Of a stretch of 64,000 nt of DNA, positions 27,381 to 36,939 are shown one piece after another. Made by a program: the position numbers and the translations under genes. Numbering within the stretch: the stretch's first letter is position 1; each line of letters starts with the position of its first letter. This DNA comes from Corynebacterium lactis (GTDB lineage Bacteria; Actinomycetota; Actinomycetes; Mycobacteriales; Mycobacteriaceae): contig NZ_ULHE01000003.1 of assembly GCF_900519355.1 (NCBI RefSeq), positions 62,001 to 126,000 of the forward strand. The letters are read 5' to 3'. The notes under the pieces were generated by a model that worked only from the letters and a program-made list of their open reading frames with translations, did no database searches and was not told the DNA's origin.

Positions 27381-29202
27381 GGCTTGGCTGCTGGGGCTGC
27401 TGGGCTTGTGACTGCTCCGGCAGCCGCGGCGCGGCGAAGGTGGTGCGCTGGAAGTACTCCCCCTTCTTGCCGATGTTGAAGCTGGACACCGGGCGGAAGT
27501 AGCCCATCACGCGGGTCCAGACCTCGGACTCGGTGCCGCAGGTCGGGCAGTGGAAATGCTCGCCCGAAACGTAGCCGTGCGTCGGGCAGATGGAAAACGT
27601 CGGCGTGACCGTGAGGTACGGCAGCCGGTGAGTCTCCAGCGCGCGGCGGACCAGGACCTTGCAGGCCGCGCCGTCGGACAGCGAGGACCCCAGGTAGAGG
27701 TGCAGAACGGTGCCGCCGGTGTAGAGGGTCTGCAGCGCGTCCTGGGCGTCGAGGGCGGCGAAGGGGTCGTCGGTGTAGTCGACCGGGAGCTGCGTGGAAT
27801 TCGTGTAGTAGGGGTTATCCGCCGTGCCCGCCTGCAGGATGTCCGGGAACTGCTCGCGGTCGGTCTTGGCGAAGCGGTAGGTCGCTCCCTCGGCGGGCGT
27901 GGCCTCCAGGTTGTACATGTGGCCGGTGGACTCCTGGATCTCCACCAGTCGGGCGCGGATATGGCCGAGGACGCGGTGCGCCATCGCCTCGCCGTCGACG
28001 CTGGCGAGGTCATAGGCGTCCGAGGTGAAGTTGCGCACCATCTCGTTGCCGCCGTTGACGCCGATCGTGGAGAAGTGGTTGTCGAAGGACTCCATCCACC
28101 GCTTCGAGTATGGGTACAGGCCAGCTGCCATGAAGCCGTCAACCGCGGCGCGACGGCGCTCCAGGGTGTCCGAGGCAACATCGATGAGCTCGTCGAGCTC
28201 CGCGATGAGTCCGTCGAAGTCACCCTTGTGCAGGTAGCCCAGGCGCGCCAGGTTGATGGTCACCACGCCGATGGAGCCGGTCTGCTCCGCCGAACCGAAC
28301 AGGCCGTTGCCGCGCTTTTCCAGCTCCCGCAGGTCCAGCTGCAGCCTGCAGCACATCGAGCGAATCTGGCCCGGGTTCAGGTCCGAGTTGATGAAGTTCT
28401 GGAAGTACGGCAGCCCATACTTCGCGGTCATGTCGAAAATGTCGTCGGCAAGCGGGCTGTCCCAGGCGAAGTCTTCGGTGATGTTATAGGTCGGGATGGG
28501 GAAGGTGAAGACGCGGCCGTCGGCGTCGCCGGCGCTCATCACGTCGATGAAGGCGCGGTTGATCACGGCCATCTCGGCAGCGAGGTCGCCGTAGGTAAAG
28601 TCGCAGACCTCCTCGCCGATGAGTGGGTACTGGTCGGCGAGGTCGGCCGGGCAGGTCAGGTCGAAGGTGAGGTTGGTAAACGGGGTCTGCGAACCCCAGC
28701 GGCTCGAGGCGTTCAGCGAGAAGACCATCTCCTGGATGCACTGGCGAACCTCGTCGAAGGTCATGTGGTCCAGGCGCACGAAGGGGGCCATGTAGGTGTC
28801 GAAGGAGGAAAACGCCTGCGCGCCCGCCCACTCGTTTTGCAGCGTGCCCAGGAAGTTGACAATCTGTCCACAGGCGGAGCTCATGCGCTTCGGCGGCGCG
28901 GAATTGACGGCGTTGGGAACGCCGGAAAAGCCCTGCTCCAGCAGCTGGCGCAGGGACCAGCCAGCGCAGTAGCCACCGAGGACGTCGAGGTCGTGGATGT
29001 GAATCGCACCCCGCTTGTGTGCTTGCGCGGCCTGGTCGGTGAAGACTTCGCTGAGCCAGTAGTTGGCAATAACTTTTCCGGCCACGTTCAGGACGAGGCC
29101 GCCGTAAGAGAAGTCCTGATTGGCGTTCGCGTTGACGCGCCAGTCACTTCGGTCCAGGTATTCGCTAACGCTCGCAATGGGGTCAACTGTAATACCGCTC
29201 AT
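27373..29202 (-). CDS. nrdD: Anaerobic ribonucleoside-triphosphate reductase
   Basis: 609 aa, shorter than E. coli NrdD (712) because it begins directly at the catalytic barrel (VNANANQDFSYGGL) and lacks an N-terminal ATP-cone. Near the C-terminus are the zinc cysteines CPTHG..CPTCG and the glycyl-radical loop RVMGYFRP. It makes dNTPs without oxygen, so the host can grow or survive anaerobically. Forms an operon with nrdG. Contains one copy of the 11-bp word (28443). No NrdR box is recognised upstream. Confidence 0.93.
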   Translation of the reverse strand: MSGITVDPIASVSEYLDRSDWRVNANANQDFSYGGLVLNVAGKVIANYWLSEVFTDQAAQAHKRGAIHIHDLDVLGGYCAGWSLRQLLEQGFSGVPNAVNSAPPKRMSSACGQIVNFLGTLQNEWAGAQAFSSFDTYMAPFVRLDHMTFDEVRQCIQEMVFSLNASSRWGSQTPFTNLTFDLTCPADLADQYPLIGEEVCDFTYGDLAAEMAVINRAFIDVMSAGDADGRVFTFPIPTYNITEDFAWDSPLADDIFDMTAKYGLPYFQNFINSDLNPGQIRSMCCRLQLDLRELEKRGNGLFGSAEQTGSIGVVTINLARLGYLHKGDFDGLIAELDELIDVASDTLERRRAAVDGFMAAGLYPYSKRWMESFDNHFSTIGVNGGNEMVRNFTSDAYDLASVDGEAMAHRVLGHIRARLVEIQESTGHMYNLEATPAEGATYRFAKTDREQFPDILQAGTADNPYYTNSTQLPVDYTDDPFAALDAQDALQTLYTGGTVLHLYLGSSLSDGAACKVLVRRALETHRLPYLTVTPTFSICPTHGYVSGEHFHCPTCGTESEVWTRVMGYFRPVSSFNIGKKGEYFQRTTFAAPRLPEQSQAQQPQQPSHA

Positions 29203-29249
29203 AGTCGAAGACCGTACTCCCCCAAATCACAGGGGTGTAAGCCCGGCAG

Positions 29250-29339
29250 GTGGTGAGAAATATCACCGCTGACCACCAGATACGGAAATGGAGGCGACCT
29301 CCCGGGCCATATCTAGTAGCCATTCGGGAGGGCGCCTCC
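29250..29339. other. Hairpin and small dyad upstream of nrdD
   Basis: GGAGGCGACCTCCCG (29290-29304) and CGGGAGGGCGCCTCC (29325-29339) form a 15-bp stem with one mismatch. A smaller dyad, GGTGA-N6-TCACC, lies at about 29251-29266, nearer nrdD. The large hairpin has no T-run on either strand, so it may end the upstream sulfur operon weakly or act in the nrdD leader. Confidence 0.4.
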
Positions 29340-29406
29340 GTGTTCGCCACGCTATGTTGTGGTGCGCCTGATCGCGATGGGCCAGGAGCGAAGTCTGGCC
29401 CCGCAA

Positions 29407-29892
29407 CTAGATAAAGATAATCTGCGCCCCCTCCGAGATCTCGATGAAGTCGTTGGCGCTAATCACGGCGTCGACGCCCTCGTAGAGGTCTGCCATGGTC
29501 AGCCCCAGCATGTCGAAGGTCATGCGGCAGCCCCACAGGTGGCCACCCGCGGCCGTGATCTGGTCGAGCATCTCCGGCACGGTCGGGATGTCCAGGTCGT
29601 CGATCTGGCCACGCATCATGCGGGTGGCGAACTCCGTCATCCCCGGCAGCGCGCCCAGCATGTGCGGGATCTTCAGGCCCGGGGCCTGCGGCATGTGCAT
29701 AGCCGTGTTGCCCACCATGGTGAACTTCAGGGAATCCATGTGGTCCTTATTGACCATGTCGAATCCCCAGAACGTGAAGAAGATGTGGGTCTCGATCCCC
29801 TCGGACAGCGCCGCGTTGGCGAGAATCAGGCCCGGGTATGCCATGTCCAGGTTGCCCTTGGAGCAGATGATGGCGATTTTGCGGTCGGACAT
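29407..29892 (-). CDS. DsrE-family sulfur-relay protein
   Basis: 161 aa, resembling the DsrE2-like (PF13686) group: MSDRKIAIICSKGNLDMAY, THIFFTFWGFDMV, and a conserved cysteine in HLWGCRMTFDMLG. These proteins carry persulfide sulfur in TusBCD/Dsr-type relays. The gene lies 55 nt downstream of the SQR-DsrC fusion gene on the same strand, so they very likely form one operon. The SD is contained in a GAGGTAAC tandem duplication before the ATG. Confidence 0.85.
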   Translation of the reverse strand: MSDRKIAIICSKGNLDMAYPGLILANAALSEGIETHIFFTFWGFDMVNKDHMDSLKFTMVGNTAMHMPQAPGLKIPHMLGALPGMTEFATRMMRGQIDDLDIPTVPEMLDQITAAGGHLWGCRMTFDMLGLTMADLYEGVDAVISANDFIEISEGAQIIFI

Positions 29893-29947
29893 TGTTACCT
29901 CGTTACCTCAAAAAAGTGTGATGGACTGTGTTCTTCCGCCGCGCCGC

Positions 29948-31711
29948 TTAGACGCATCCTCGCGGCTTCGGCAGGCCCGCGATCCAGGCCATCTTCTTCG
30001 CCGGCTTGCCGGAGAAGGTCGCGTACAGGTCCTTAATCGGCACCTCCGCGCCAGTCGAGACGCGGCGCAGCGTCGGCGTCTCCTTGCGCACGGGATAATC
30101 CTCGCGCATGAAGTCGATGACCTTCCACGCGGCCGGGTCCAGCTCCACGCCGAGCTCGCGGGCGCGCTGCGTGGCCATCTCCTTCGTCCACGCCGCGTTC
30201 GGCGCCTTCTCCTCCGGCACCGCAACGCTTGCCGACGCGGCCCGCGCCGCGCTCGGGCCAGCGGGCGCCGCCGAGGTCTCCGCCGTGGTATCCACCGAAG
30301 CCCCGCCAGGGGCCGGTGCCGACACGGACTCAGCCGGTGCCGCAACAGCCACGGCTGGGGCTGCCGCCCGCGACCCGGTGAACTCCGCCAGGCGCGACGG
30401 CTCCGGCGGCGTCGGCACGATGGTGAGCTGCCCGCCGTGCCAGGCCGGCTTTGCGGGCTTTTCCTTACCCGCCGGAACCTTACCCGCCATGGACATCGCC
30501 GAGGCCAGCGGCAACGGACGGCCGCGAACCAGGATGTTCCAGTAGACGTAGCGGAAGGCCAGCTTCGACCAGTGGTTGATGCGGGACTCGCCGAGCAGCT
30601 TCAGCGGGCCGACCTTCGGCACCGGGAAGACGCCGGTCAGGGGCTGGGTATCGTAGTTGAAGTCCAGCAGCATGCCCTGCCCGTCGCCGGTCTCCACGAA
30701 GCAGTTGGCGTGGCCGTCGAACTTGGCGGTCATCTCGCGCCCGGCCAGGTAGTCGCGGAAATTCTCCATGAAAATATCGACCGCGAAGTGCGCCACCGCA
30801 CCCGCCTTCGACGTCGGCAGAGTTCCCGCGTCGCCGAGGACGAAGATGTTCTTGTGCGCCACCGACTGCATCGTGTGATCATCGCATTCGACGTAGTTGT
30901 GCTCGTCGCCAAGCCCGGAGCGGGCGATGAACTCGGCACCCATGTTGACGGGCACGGTGACCAGCATGTCGAAGGGGATCTCGCGGCCGTCGTAGCCGAC
31001 CAGGTGCTTGGTCTCGCCATCGACGCGCTCGACGTCGAAGTCGGTCTCCAGCTCGATCTGGCGGGCCTTCAGCGCCCCGCCCAGCTGCGCCGACGCCACC
31101 GGCTTCGTGAAAGCCCCATCCAGCGGCGTGACGTAGGTGACCGAGGTCTTCTCGCGCAGGCCCTTCTTGCGCAGCCACGAGTCCACGAGGAAGGTGAACT
31201 CCAGTGGCGCCACCGGGCACTTGATGGGCATCTCGGAGACGTGCACCACCACGCGCCCGCCGCGGAAGTAGCGCAGCCCCTCGCGCAGCGCCTCGGCGCC
31301 GGCCAGGTCGTAGAACTGGAACACGCCTTCCGAGTCGTAGCCCTCCGTCAGCTCGGGGTGCGGCTGGGTGCCGGTCGCCACGATGAGGTGGTCGTAGGCC
31401 AATTCCTCCGGCTCGCTTGCCGACGCGCTTGACGCCCGCCGAATGAGAACCTTGTTGGCGTCCGCGTCGACGCTGTCGATCTCCGCCTCGATGAAGCGGA
31501 TGCCGTCGGAAAACTGTGCGGAGCGGGACTTCACAATCTGCTTGCGGCTGGCCTTGCCGAAGGGCAGGAAGAGGAATCCGGGCTGGTAGAGGTGCTCGTC
31601 GTCGCGGTCGACGACGGTGATCTCCAGCTCAGATGGACTGTATTCGGCGCGCAGGCGGTTGGCGACCATGCTGCCGGCGGTGCCGCCGCCGAGAATGAGT
31701 ACTCGCGACAT
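29948..31711 (-). CDS. Sulfide:quinone oxidoreductase-like flavoprotein fused to a DsrC/TusE domain
   Basis: 587 aa from ATG 31711 (SD AAGGGGAGG). Residues 1 to about 410 are an SQR-like two-dinucleotide-binding fold: FAD motif GGGTAG (8-13), ATGTQPHPEL, a redox Cys165 in KCPVAPLEF, FVLGDAGTLPTSKAG, and a second Cys in HANCFVETGDG. A proline/alanine-rich linker (about 430-500) follows. The last 85 residues are DsrC/TusE-like: WTKEMATQRARELGVELDPA, DFMREDYPVRKETPT and the C-terminal IAGLPKPRGCV with the catalytic penultimate cysteine (Cys586). The second DsrC cysteine (CysB) is absent, as in TusE. Sulfide oxidised by the N-terminal half could be handed as persulfide to the C-terminal swinging arm and then to the DsrE partner (inference). 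Confidence 0.85.
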   Translation of the reverse strand: MSRVLILGGGTAGSMVANRLRAEYSPSELEITVVDRDDEHLYQPGFLFLPFGKASRKQIVKSRSAQFSDGIRFIEAEIDSVDADANKVLIRRASSASASEPEELAYDHLIVATGTQPHPELTEGYDSEGVFQFYDLAGAEALREGLRYFRGGRVVVHVSEMPIKCPVAPLEFTFLVDSWLRKKGLREKTSVTYVTPLDGAFTKPVASAQLGGALKARQIELETDFDVERVDGETKHLVGYDGREIPFDMLVTVPVNMGAEFIARSGLGDEHNYVECDDHTMQSVAHKNIFVLGDAGTLPTSKAGAVAHFAVDIFMENFRDYLAGREMTAKFDGHANCFVETGDGQGMLLDFNYDTQPLTGVFPVPKVGPLKLLGESRINHWSKLAFRYVYWNILVRGRPLPLASAMSMAGKVPAGKEKPAKPAWHGGQLTIVPTPPEPSRLAEFTGSRAAAPAVAVAAPAESVSAPAPGGASVDTTAETSAAPAGPSAARAASASVAVPEEKAPNAAWTKEMATQRARELGVELDPAAWKVIDFMREDYPVRKETPTLRRVSTGAEVPIKDLYATFSGKPAKKMAWIAGLPKPRGCV

Positions 31712-31836
31712 GGGGGTAACCTCCCCTTCTCTCGTGAACATGTGGAATACGTCTGTGTCACGAAAAGCGCGAGGGGCTACGCTTTGGCCTCGGCATGAAG
31801 GTCGAGGCAATACCCAGATTGTTCGCAGATACGACA

Positions 31837-31882
31837 GCCCCAGGCGGTATTCCTGACTTAATTCAGGTATACCCCCTGGGGC
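31837..31882. promoter_or_regulatory. CsoR/CstR-like G-tract dyad upstream of the sulfur operon
   Basis: GCCCCAGGCGGTAT (31837-31850) is the inverted repeat, with one mismatch, of ATACCCCCTGGGGC (31869-31882). Inner bases TCCTGA/TCAGG also pair. Each arm looks like the ATACCCC-N-GGGGTAT-type operator of copper- or persulfide-sensing CsoR/CstR repressors. It lies 126 bp upstream of the flavoprotein start. No csoR-like gene is present in the window. Confidence 0.55.
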
Positions 31883-31941
31883 ATGAAGTGTCGAGGGCCA
31901 CAGCCCTCAACCCATGGAGACTTACGTTACAAAAGCCCCTC

Positions 31942-33243
<1,302 letters not shown>

Positions 33244-33422
33244 GAGTAGGTTTTCGACCTTTCAATGAAACTTCAATGTCACAGGCCATGCTAACCCCTG
33301 GCCCGGAAAACCCCTAAAGCAACCGCCCTCCCGCTAACCCGGCATTGCCCCCAAAGCAAAAACTCCGCCAAAAACTGCCACCCGCTTGCATATGTGACGG
33401 GAACACTTGGCACAATTGACCT

Positions 33423-34358
33423 ATGACCCGCGCAACATCTCCCAGCCCCTACATCGAGTTCAGGCGCGAGCAGTGGCGTGAGATGCGCAAGAACATGCCG
33501 CTGGTCCTGTCGGCCAAGGAGGCCGAGCGCCTCTCGGGCATCGGCGAGAACATCGACCTCCAGGAGGTCGAGGAGGTCTACCTGCCGCTGTCCCGCCTGA
33601 TCCACATGCGGGTAGCCGCGCACCGCGAGCTAAACGCCACCACATCCAACTTCCTCGGAGAGGGCCCCGAGCGCGGCATGCGCGTGCCCTTCATCATCGG
33701 CGTCGCAGGATCCGTCGCCGTCGGCAAGTCCACGACCGCCCGCCTCCTGCAGGTGCTGCTCGAGCGCTGGGACACCAACCCGCGCGTGGACCTGGTCACC
33801 ACCGACGGCTTCCTCTACCCCTCCGCAGAGCTCAACGCCCGCGGCATCATGCAGCGCAAGGGCTACCCGGAGTCCTACGACCAGCGCGCCCTGATGAAGT
33901 TCGTCACCGCCGTCAAGTCCGGCGCGCGCCACGTCAAGGCCCCGGTCTACTCGCACACGCTCTACGACCGCGTCCCCGACGAGTTCATCGAGGTAGACCA
34001 GCCCGACATCCTCATCCTGGAGGGCCTCAACGTCCTACAGACCGGCCCCACGCTGATGGTCTCCGACCTCTTCGACTTCAGCGTCTACGTCGACGCACCC
34101 CGCGCCGACATCGAGCGCTGGTACATCGACCGTTTCCTGCGCCTGCGCCAGACCGCTTTCCGCGCCCCCGGGGCGCACTTCGCCGACTACGCCACGCTTG
34201 ACGACGCTGCCGCCGCCGAAGAAGCTCGCCGCATCTGGCAGCAGGTCAACCTGCCGAATCTCACCGAGAACATCCTGCCGACGCGCGTGCGCGCGTCCCT
34301 GGTCCTGACGAAGTCGAAGGACCATAAGGTCAGCAGGGTGCGGATGCGCAAGCTCTAG
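33423..34358 (+). CDS. coaA: Type I pantothenate kinase
   Basis: 311 aa, usual length. P-loop [17 protein letters not shown] and the substrate segment [17 protein letters not shown] are intact. First step of CoA synthesis. CACAAT lies 6 nt before the ATG, suggesting a leaderless transcript. Confidence 0.97.
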   Translation: MTRATSPSPYIEFRREQWREMRKNMPLVLSAKEAERLSGIGENIDLQEVEEVYLPLSRLIHMRVAAHRELNATTSNFLGEGPERGMRVPFIIGVAGSVAVGKSTTARLLQVLLERWDTNPRVDLVTTDGFLYPSAELNARGIMQRKGYPESYDQRALMKFVTAVKSGARHVKAPVYSHTLYDRVPDEFIEVDQPDILILEGLNVLQTGPTLMVSDLFDFSVYVDAPRADIERWYIDRFLRLRQTAFRAPGAHFADYATLDDAAAAEEARRIWQQVNLPNLTENILPTRVRASLVLTKSKDHKVSRVRMRKL

Positions 34359-34376
34359 GATCGCCCGCGCCGGAAA

Positions 34377-35162
34377 TTACTTACCGTAGCGGCGGGAGCG
34401 CTGCGAGTAATCGCGCAGCGCGCGCAGGAAGTCGATCCGGCGGAACTCGGGCCAGTAGGTGTCGGTGAACCAGATCTCCGAGTAGGCGGACTGCCAGAGC
34501 AGGAAGCCGGACAAGCGTTGCTCGCCGGAGGTGCGAATCACCAGGTCCGGGTCCGGCTGCCCCGAGGTGTAGAGCCTGCGGGAGATGGCGTCCGCGGTGA
34601 TCATCTGCTCGATCTCCTCGGCGCCCGCCCCCTCGGCCACGGCCTCGTGGACGATTTTGCGCACGGCGTCGACGATTTCCTGGCGGCCTCCGTAGCCGAC
34701 GGCGATATTGACCTGGATACCCTTGTTGGAGGAGGTCAGCTCCTCGTCATTGCGCAGGCGCGTCGCCATCGACTCCGGCAGCAGCTCCAGGTGGCCGACC
34801 ATACGCAGACAGACGTCGTGAGGCGAATGGGCCAGCTCGTCGACGACGTCGGCGATGATGTCGAAGAGGAGGTGCAGCTCCTCCGGCTCGCGGCCGAGGT
34901 TCTCGGTGGAGAGCAAATAGATGGTGACCAGCTCGATGTCCTGCTCGGCGCACCAGCCGACGAACTCCGCGATCTTTCGGGAGCCGACGCGGTGGCCGTG
35001 ACTGACATCGGTGAATCCGGCCTCACGGGCCCAGCGCCGGTTGCCGTCGGCCATGACGGCGACGTGCTTCGGGCGGGGCTTGCCCTCGAGCTCCAGCGAT
35101 AGCTTGCGTTCATAAATCGGGTACGCGAGCCGCCGGAGGGAGGATGGCTGGACATCTTTCAC
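34377..35162 (-). CDS. Cis-prenyl transferase (UppS family), possibly short-chain Z-isoprenyl synthase
   Basis: 261 aa from GTG 35162, which has TATTGT 7 nt upstream (leaderless). UppS motifs: HVAVMADGNRRWARE (catalytic Asp), YLLSTENLGR, VNIAVGYGGRQEI and DLVIRTSGEQRLSGFLLWQSAYSE split over two segments. Location beside coaA and glyA is that of Rv1086 of M. tuberculosis, which makes Z,E-farnesyl diphosphate, so a short-chain product is likely for the decaprenyl phosphate pathway (inference from synteny). Confidence 0.88.
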   Translation of the reverse strand: MKDVQPSSLRRLAYPIYERKLSLELEGKPRPKHVAVMADGNRRWAREAGFTDVSHGHRVGSRKIAEFVGWCAEQDIELVTIYLLSTENLGREPEELHLLFDIIADVVDELAHSPHDVCLRMVGHLELLPESMATRLRNDEELTSSNKGIQVNIAVGYGGRQEIVDAVRKIVHEAVAEGAGAEEIEQMITADAISRRLYTSGQPDPDLVIRTSGEQRLSGFLLWQSAYSEIWFTDTYWPEFRRIDFLRALRDYSQRSRRYGK

Positions 35163-35224
35163 ACTTGCAACAATACCCAATGGCTCTATTCGAACTTCGT
35201 TTAGACCGAGCCTGTCGCCGATCG

Positions 35225-36325
35225 CTACGCCGAGGCCTCGCGACCTTCACGACGAGCGCGCACGGCCTCGGCAAGGCGGCGCAGCAGGCCGTCGGTGGTC
35301 GGCCAGTCCATGCAAGCATCGGTGACGGACTTGCCGTAGACCAGGCCCTTTCGGCCGTCCGTGATCTTCTGCGCCCCCGCCTCGATGAAGGATTCCATCA
35401 TGATGCCACTGATGCGGGAATCTCCGCCCGCGATCATGTCGGCGATCTCGCCCACCACCTCGGCCTGGCGCACCTCGGACTTTCCGGAGTTCGCGTGCGA
35501 TGCATCGACCATGATGCTCACCGACTGATCGGCCGCCTCCAGGCGCGTGGCGGCGTCGGCAAGCGAGGCGTCGTCCCAGTTCGGGCCGGCGGTTCCGCCG
35601 CGCAGGATGATGTGGCAGTTCTGGTTGCCGGCGGTCTCGACGACGGAGGAGCAGCCCTGGTCGTTCATACCAAAGAAGAAGTGCGGGTTGGCAGCCGAGA
35701 CCAGCGAGTCGACTGCGACCTGGACGTTTCCGTCGGTGCCGTTCTTGAAGCCGATCGGCATGGACAGGCCGGAGGCCAGCTGGCGGTGCACCTGCGACTC
35801 GGTGGTGCGGGCACCGATCGCGCCCCAGGACACGGCGTCGGCGATGTACTGCGGGCTATTCGGCTCCAGGAACTCGGCGCCTGCGGGCAGGCCGGTGCGC
35901 AGGACCTCGATCAGCACCTCACGGGCCATGTGCAGGCCCTTGGTGATCTTGTAGGACCCGTCCAGGTCCGGGTCGTTAATGAGACCCTTCCAGCCGACGG
36001 TCGTGCGCGGCTTCTCGAAGTAGACACGCATGACGACGAGCAGATCCTCGGCGAGCTCATCGGCCGTGGCCTTCAGCCGGCGGGCGTAATCGATAGCGGC
36101 CTCCGGGTCATGGATCGAGCAGGGGCCCACCACAACGATGAGGCGGTCGTCCTCGCCCGCGACAACGCGCGCTACGTCCAGGCGGGAGCGTTCGACCTCG
36201 GCCGCGAGGTCAGCGGACAGCGGCTGCTTCGCCATCACCTCTTCGGGCGAGGGCAGGTCATGGAAGGCTACGACGCGACGGTTCGCGGTCGAGGCTGGGG
36301 CTTCGAGTGAAGTGGGTGGGGTCAT
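35225..36325 (-). CDS. aroG: 3-deoxy-7-phosphoheptulonate (DAHP) synthase, class I
   Basis: 366 aa from ATG 36325; a TTG 17 codons upstream is an alternative. AroFGH-type motifs: VVVGPCSIHDPEAAIDYA, RVYFEKPRTTVGWKG, GFKNGTDGNVQVAVD and MVDASHANSGK. It commits carbon to the shikimate pathway. The 200 nt upstream hold a promoter, a leader peptide rich in aromatic codons and a terminator hairpin, so expression is probably controlled by attenuation. The 11-bp word at 35554 encodes SLADA. Confidence 0.96.
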   Translation of the reverse strand: MTPPTSLEAPASTANRRVVAFHDLPSPEEVMAKQPLSADLAAEVERSRLDVARVVAGEDDRLIVVVGPCSIHDPEAAIDYARRLKATADELAEDLLVVMRVYFEKPRTTVGWKGLINDPDLDGSYKITKGLHMAREVLIEVLRTGLPAGAEFLEPNSPQYIADAVSWGAIGARTTESQVHRQLASGLSMPIGFKNGTDGNVQVAVDSLVSAANPHFFFGMNDQGCSSVVETAGNQNCHIILRGGTAGPNWDDASLADAATRLEAADQSVSIMVDASHANSGKSEVRQAEVVGEIADMIAGGDSRISGIMMESFIEAGAQKITDGRKGLVYGKSVTDACMDWPTTDGLLRRLAEAVRARREGREASA

Positions 36326-36402
36326 GGTGGGGGGAAACTTTCTGTGCTGAAATTCTGAATTTTTCGGGATATTCAAACGTCTGAGTCATACATAGAGACG
36401 AC

Positions 36403-36434
36403 AAAAGGCAGCCGCCCAATTTTGGGCTGCTGCC
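36403..36434 (-). terminator. Attenuator terminator in the aroG leader
   Basis: Read on the minus strand: GGCAGCAGCCCAA, AA, TTGGGCGGCTGCC (12 of 13 pairs) then TTTT. It lies between the leader peptide and aroG. Another dyad, GGGGTGA/TCACCCC, at 36451-36474 could be the pause or antiterminator element. Confidence 0.75.
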
Positions 36435-36480
36435 TTCGGCTCCGGTTTTTGGGGTGATGTGACGACGTCACCCCGTGAGA

Positions 36481-36534
36481 CTAGGTCAACCTAGTCGCCG
36501 GAGCCTTCTCAAAATAAAATCGCCACATACGCAT
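36481..36534 (-). CDS. Leader peptide of the DAHP synthase gene
   Basis: A 17-codon frame, MRMWRFYFEKAPATRLT, starts 7 nt after a TACAAT -10 element, so it is probably leaderless. Trp, Phe, Tyr and Phe codons fall within five positions (WRFYF), as expected of a peptide that senses aromatic aminoacyl-tRNAs. It ends about 47 nt before the terminator stem. C. glutamicum has a comparable aromatic leader peptide (AroR) before a DAHP synthase gene. Too short for routine gene finding. Confidence 0.75.
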   Translation of the reverse strand: MRMWRFYFEKAPATRLT

Positions 36535-36541
36535 GTCGTGA

Positions 36542-36570
36542 ATTGTACAACCGGATAACGATTCCCGCAA
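36542..36570 (-). promoter_or_regulatory. Promoter of the aroG leader transcript
   Basis: On the minus strand TTGCGG (36570-36565) and TACAAT (36547-36542) are separated by exactly 17 bp, a good sigma-A promoter, and the leader ATG begins 7 nt after the -10. Confidence 0.75.
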
Positions 36571-36599
36571 TCCGAACAATCAATCTCACTATGTGGACA

Positions 36600-36899
36600 T
36601 CACTCAGCTTCGCGACGTGCCGCCGCTTCCGCCATCGCGGCGTCCACCGTAGCGGAGTCGAACGGATCGAGACCGTGCTCCTCGGCAAACCTGCGGCGCG
36701 CGGCCATACGCTTGGCACGGCGCGACAGGTCCCACCCCAACGCCAGGATGATAATCAGCAGTACAACGATGATGAGCAGCCCCACCGGGGAGGCCTTACC
36801 AAAGTCAGCCCCCATTGGGCCGGAGGGGTTCTGGGCCAGGACTACATTCGCGCCAAGCACATGAGCGTTGGCCGCAAGGACGCTGAGGCTTTCAATCAT
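36600..36899 (-). CDS. Small membrane protein conserved beside mca
   Basis: 99 aa. An N-terminal export-like or membrane segment, then a strong transmembrane helix VGLLIIVVLLIIILALGWDL and a basic/acidic cytoplasmic tail RRAKRMAARRRFAEEHGLDP. Its place directly downstream of mca matches Rv1083 in M. tuberculosis. Function unknown. Confidence 0.75.
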   Translation of the reverse strand: MIESLSVLAANAHVLGANVVLAQNPSGPMGADFGKASPVGLLIIVVLLIIILALGWDLSRRAKRMAARRRFAEEHGLDPFDSATVDAAMAEAAARREAE

Positions 36900-36939
36900 G
36901 CCCCTAGCTTAGGCCACCGCCTTCCGTCGCTGCGCATTA

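Noticed and set aside
29203..29406. Possible NrdR box or riboswitch upstream of nrdD
   Set aside because: No match to the ACACWATATATWGTGT-like NrdR consensus and no conserved riboswitch core seen.
33244..33422. Glycine riboswitch before glyA
   Set aside because: No tandem aptamer-like pattern; only short promoter-like sequence.
36378..36398. Second short ORF (MYDSDV) between the attenuator terminator and aroG
   Set aside because: Only one aromatic codon, no SD, lies after the terminator; not needed for the attenuation model.
36480..36495. Palindrome ACTAGGT-CA-ACCTAGT in the aroG leader
   Set aside because: It overlaps the end of the leader peptide ORF and could be an operator, but no regulator family match came to mind; not claimed separately.
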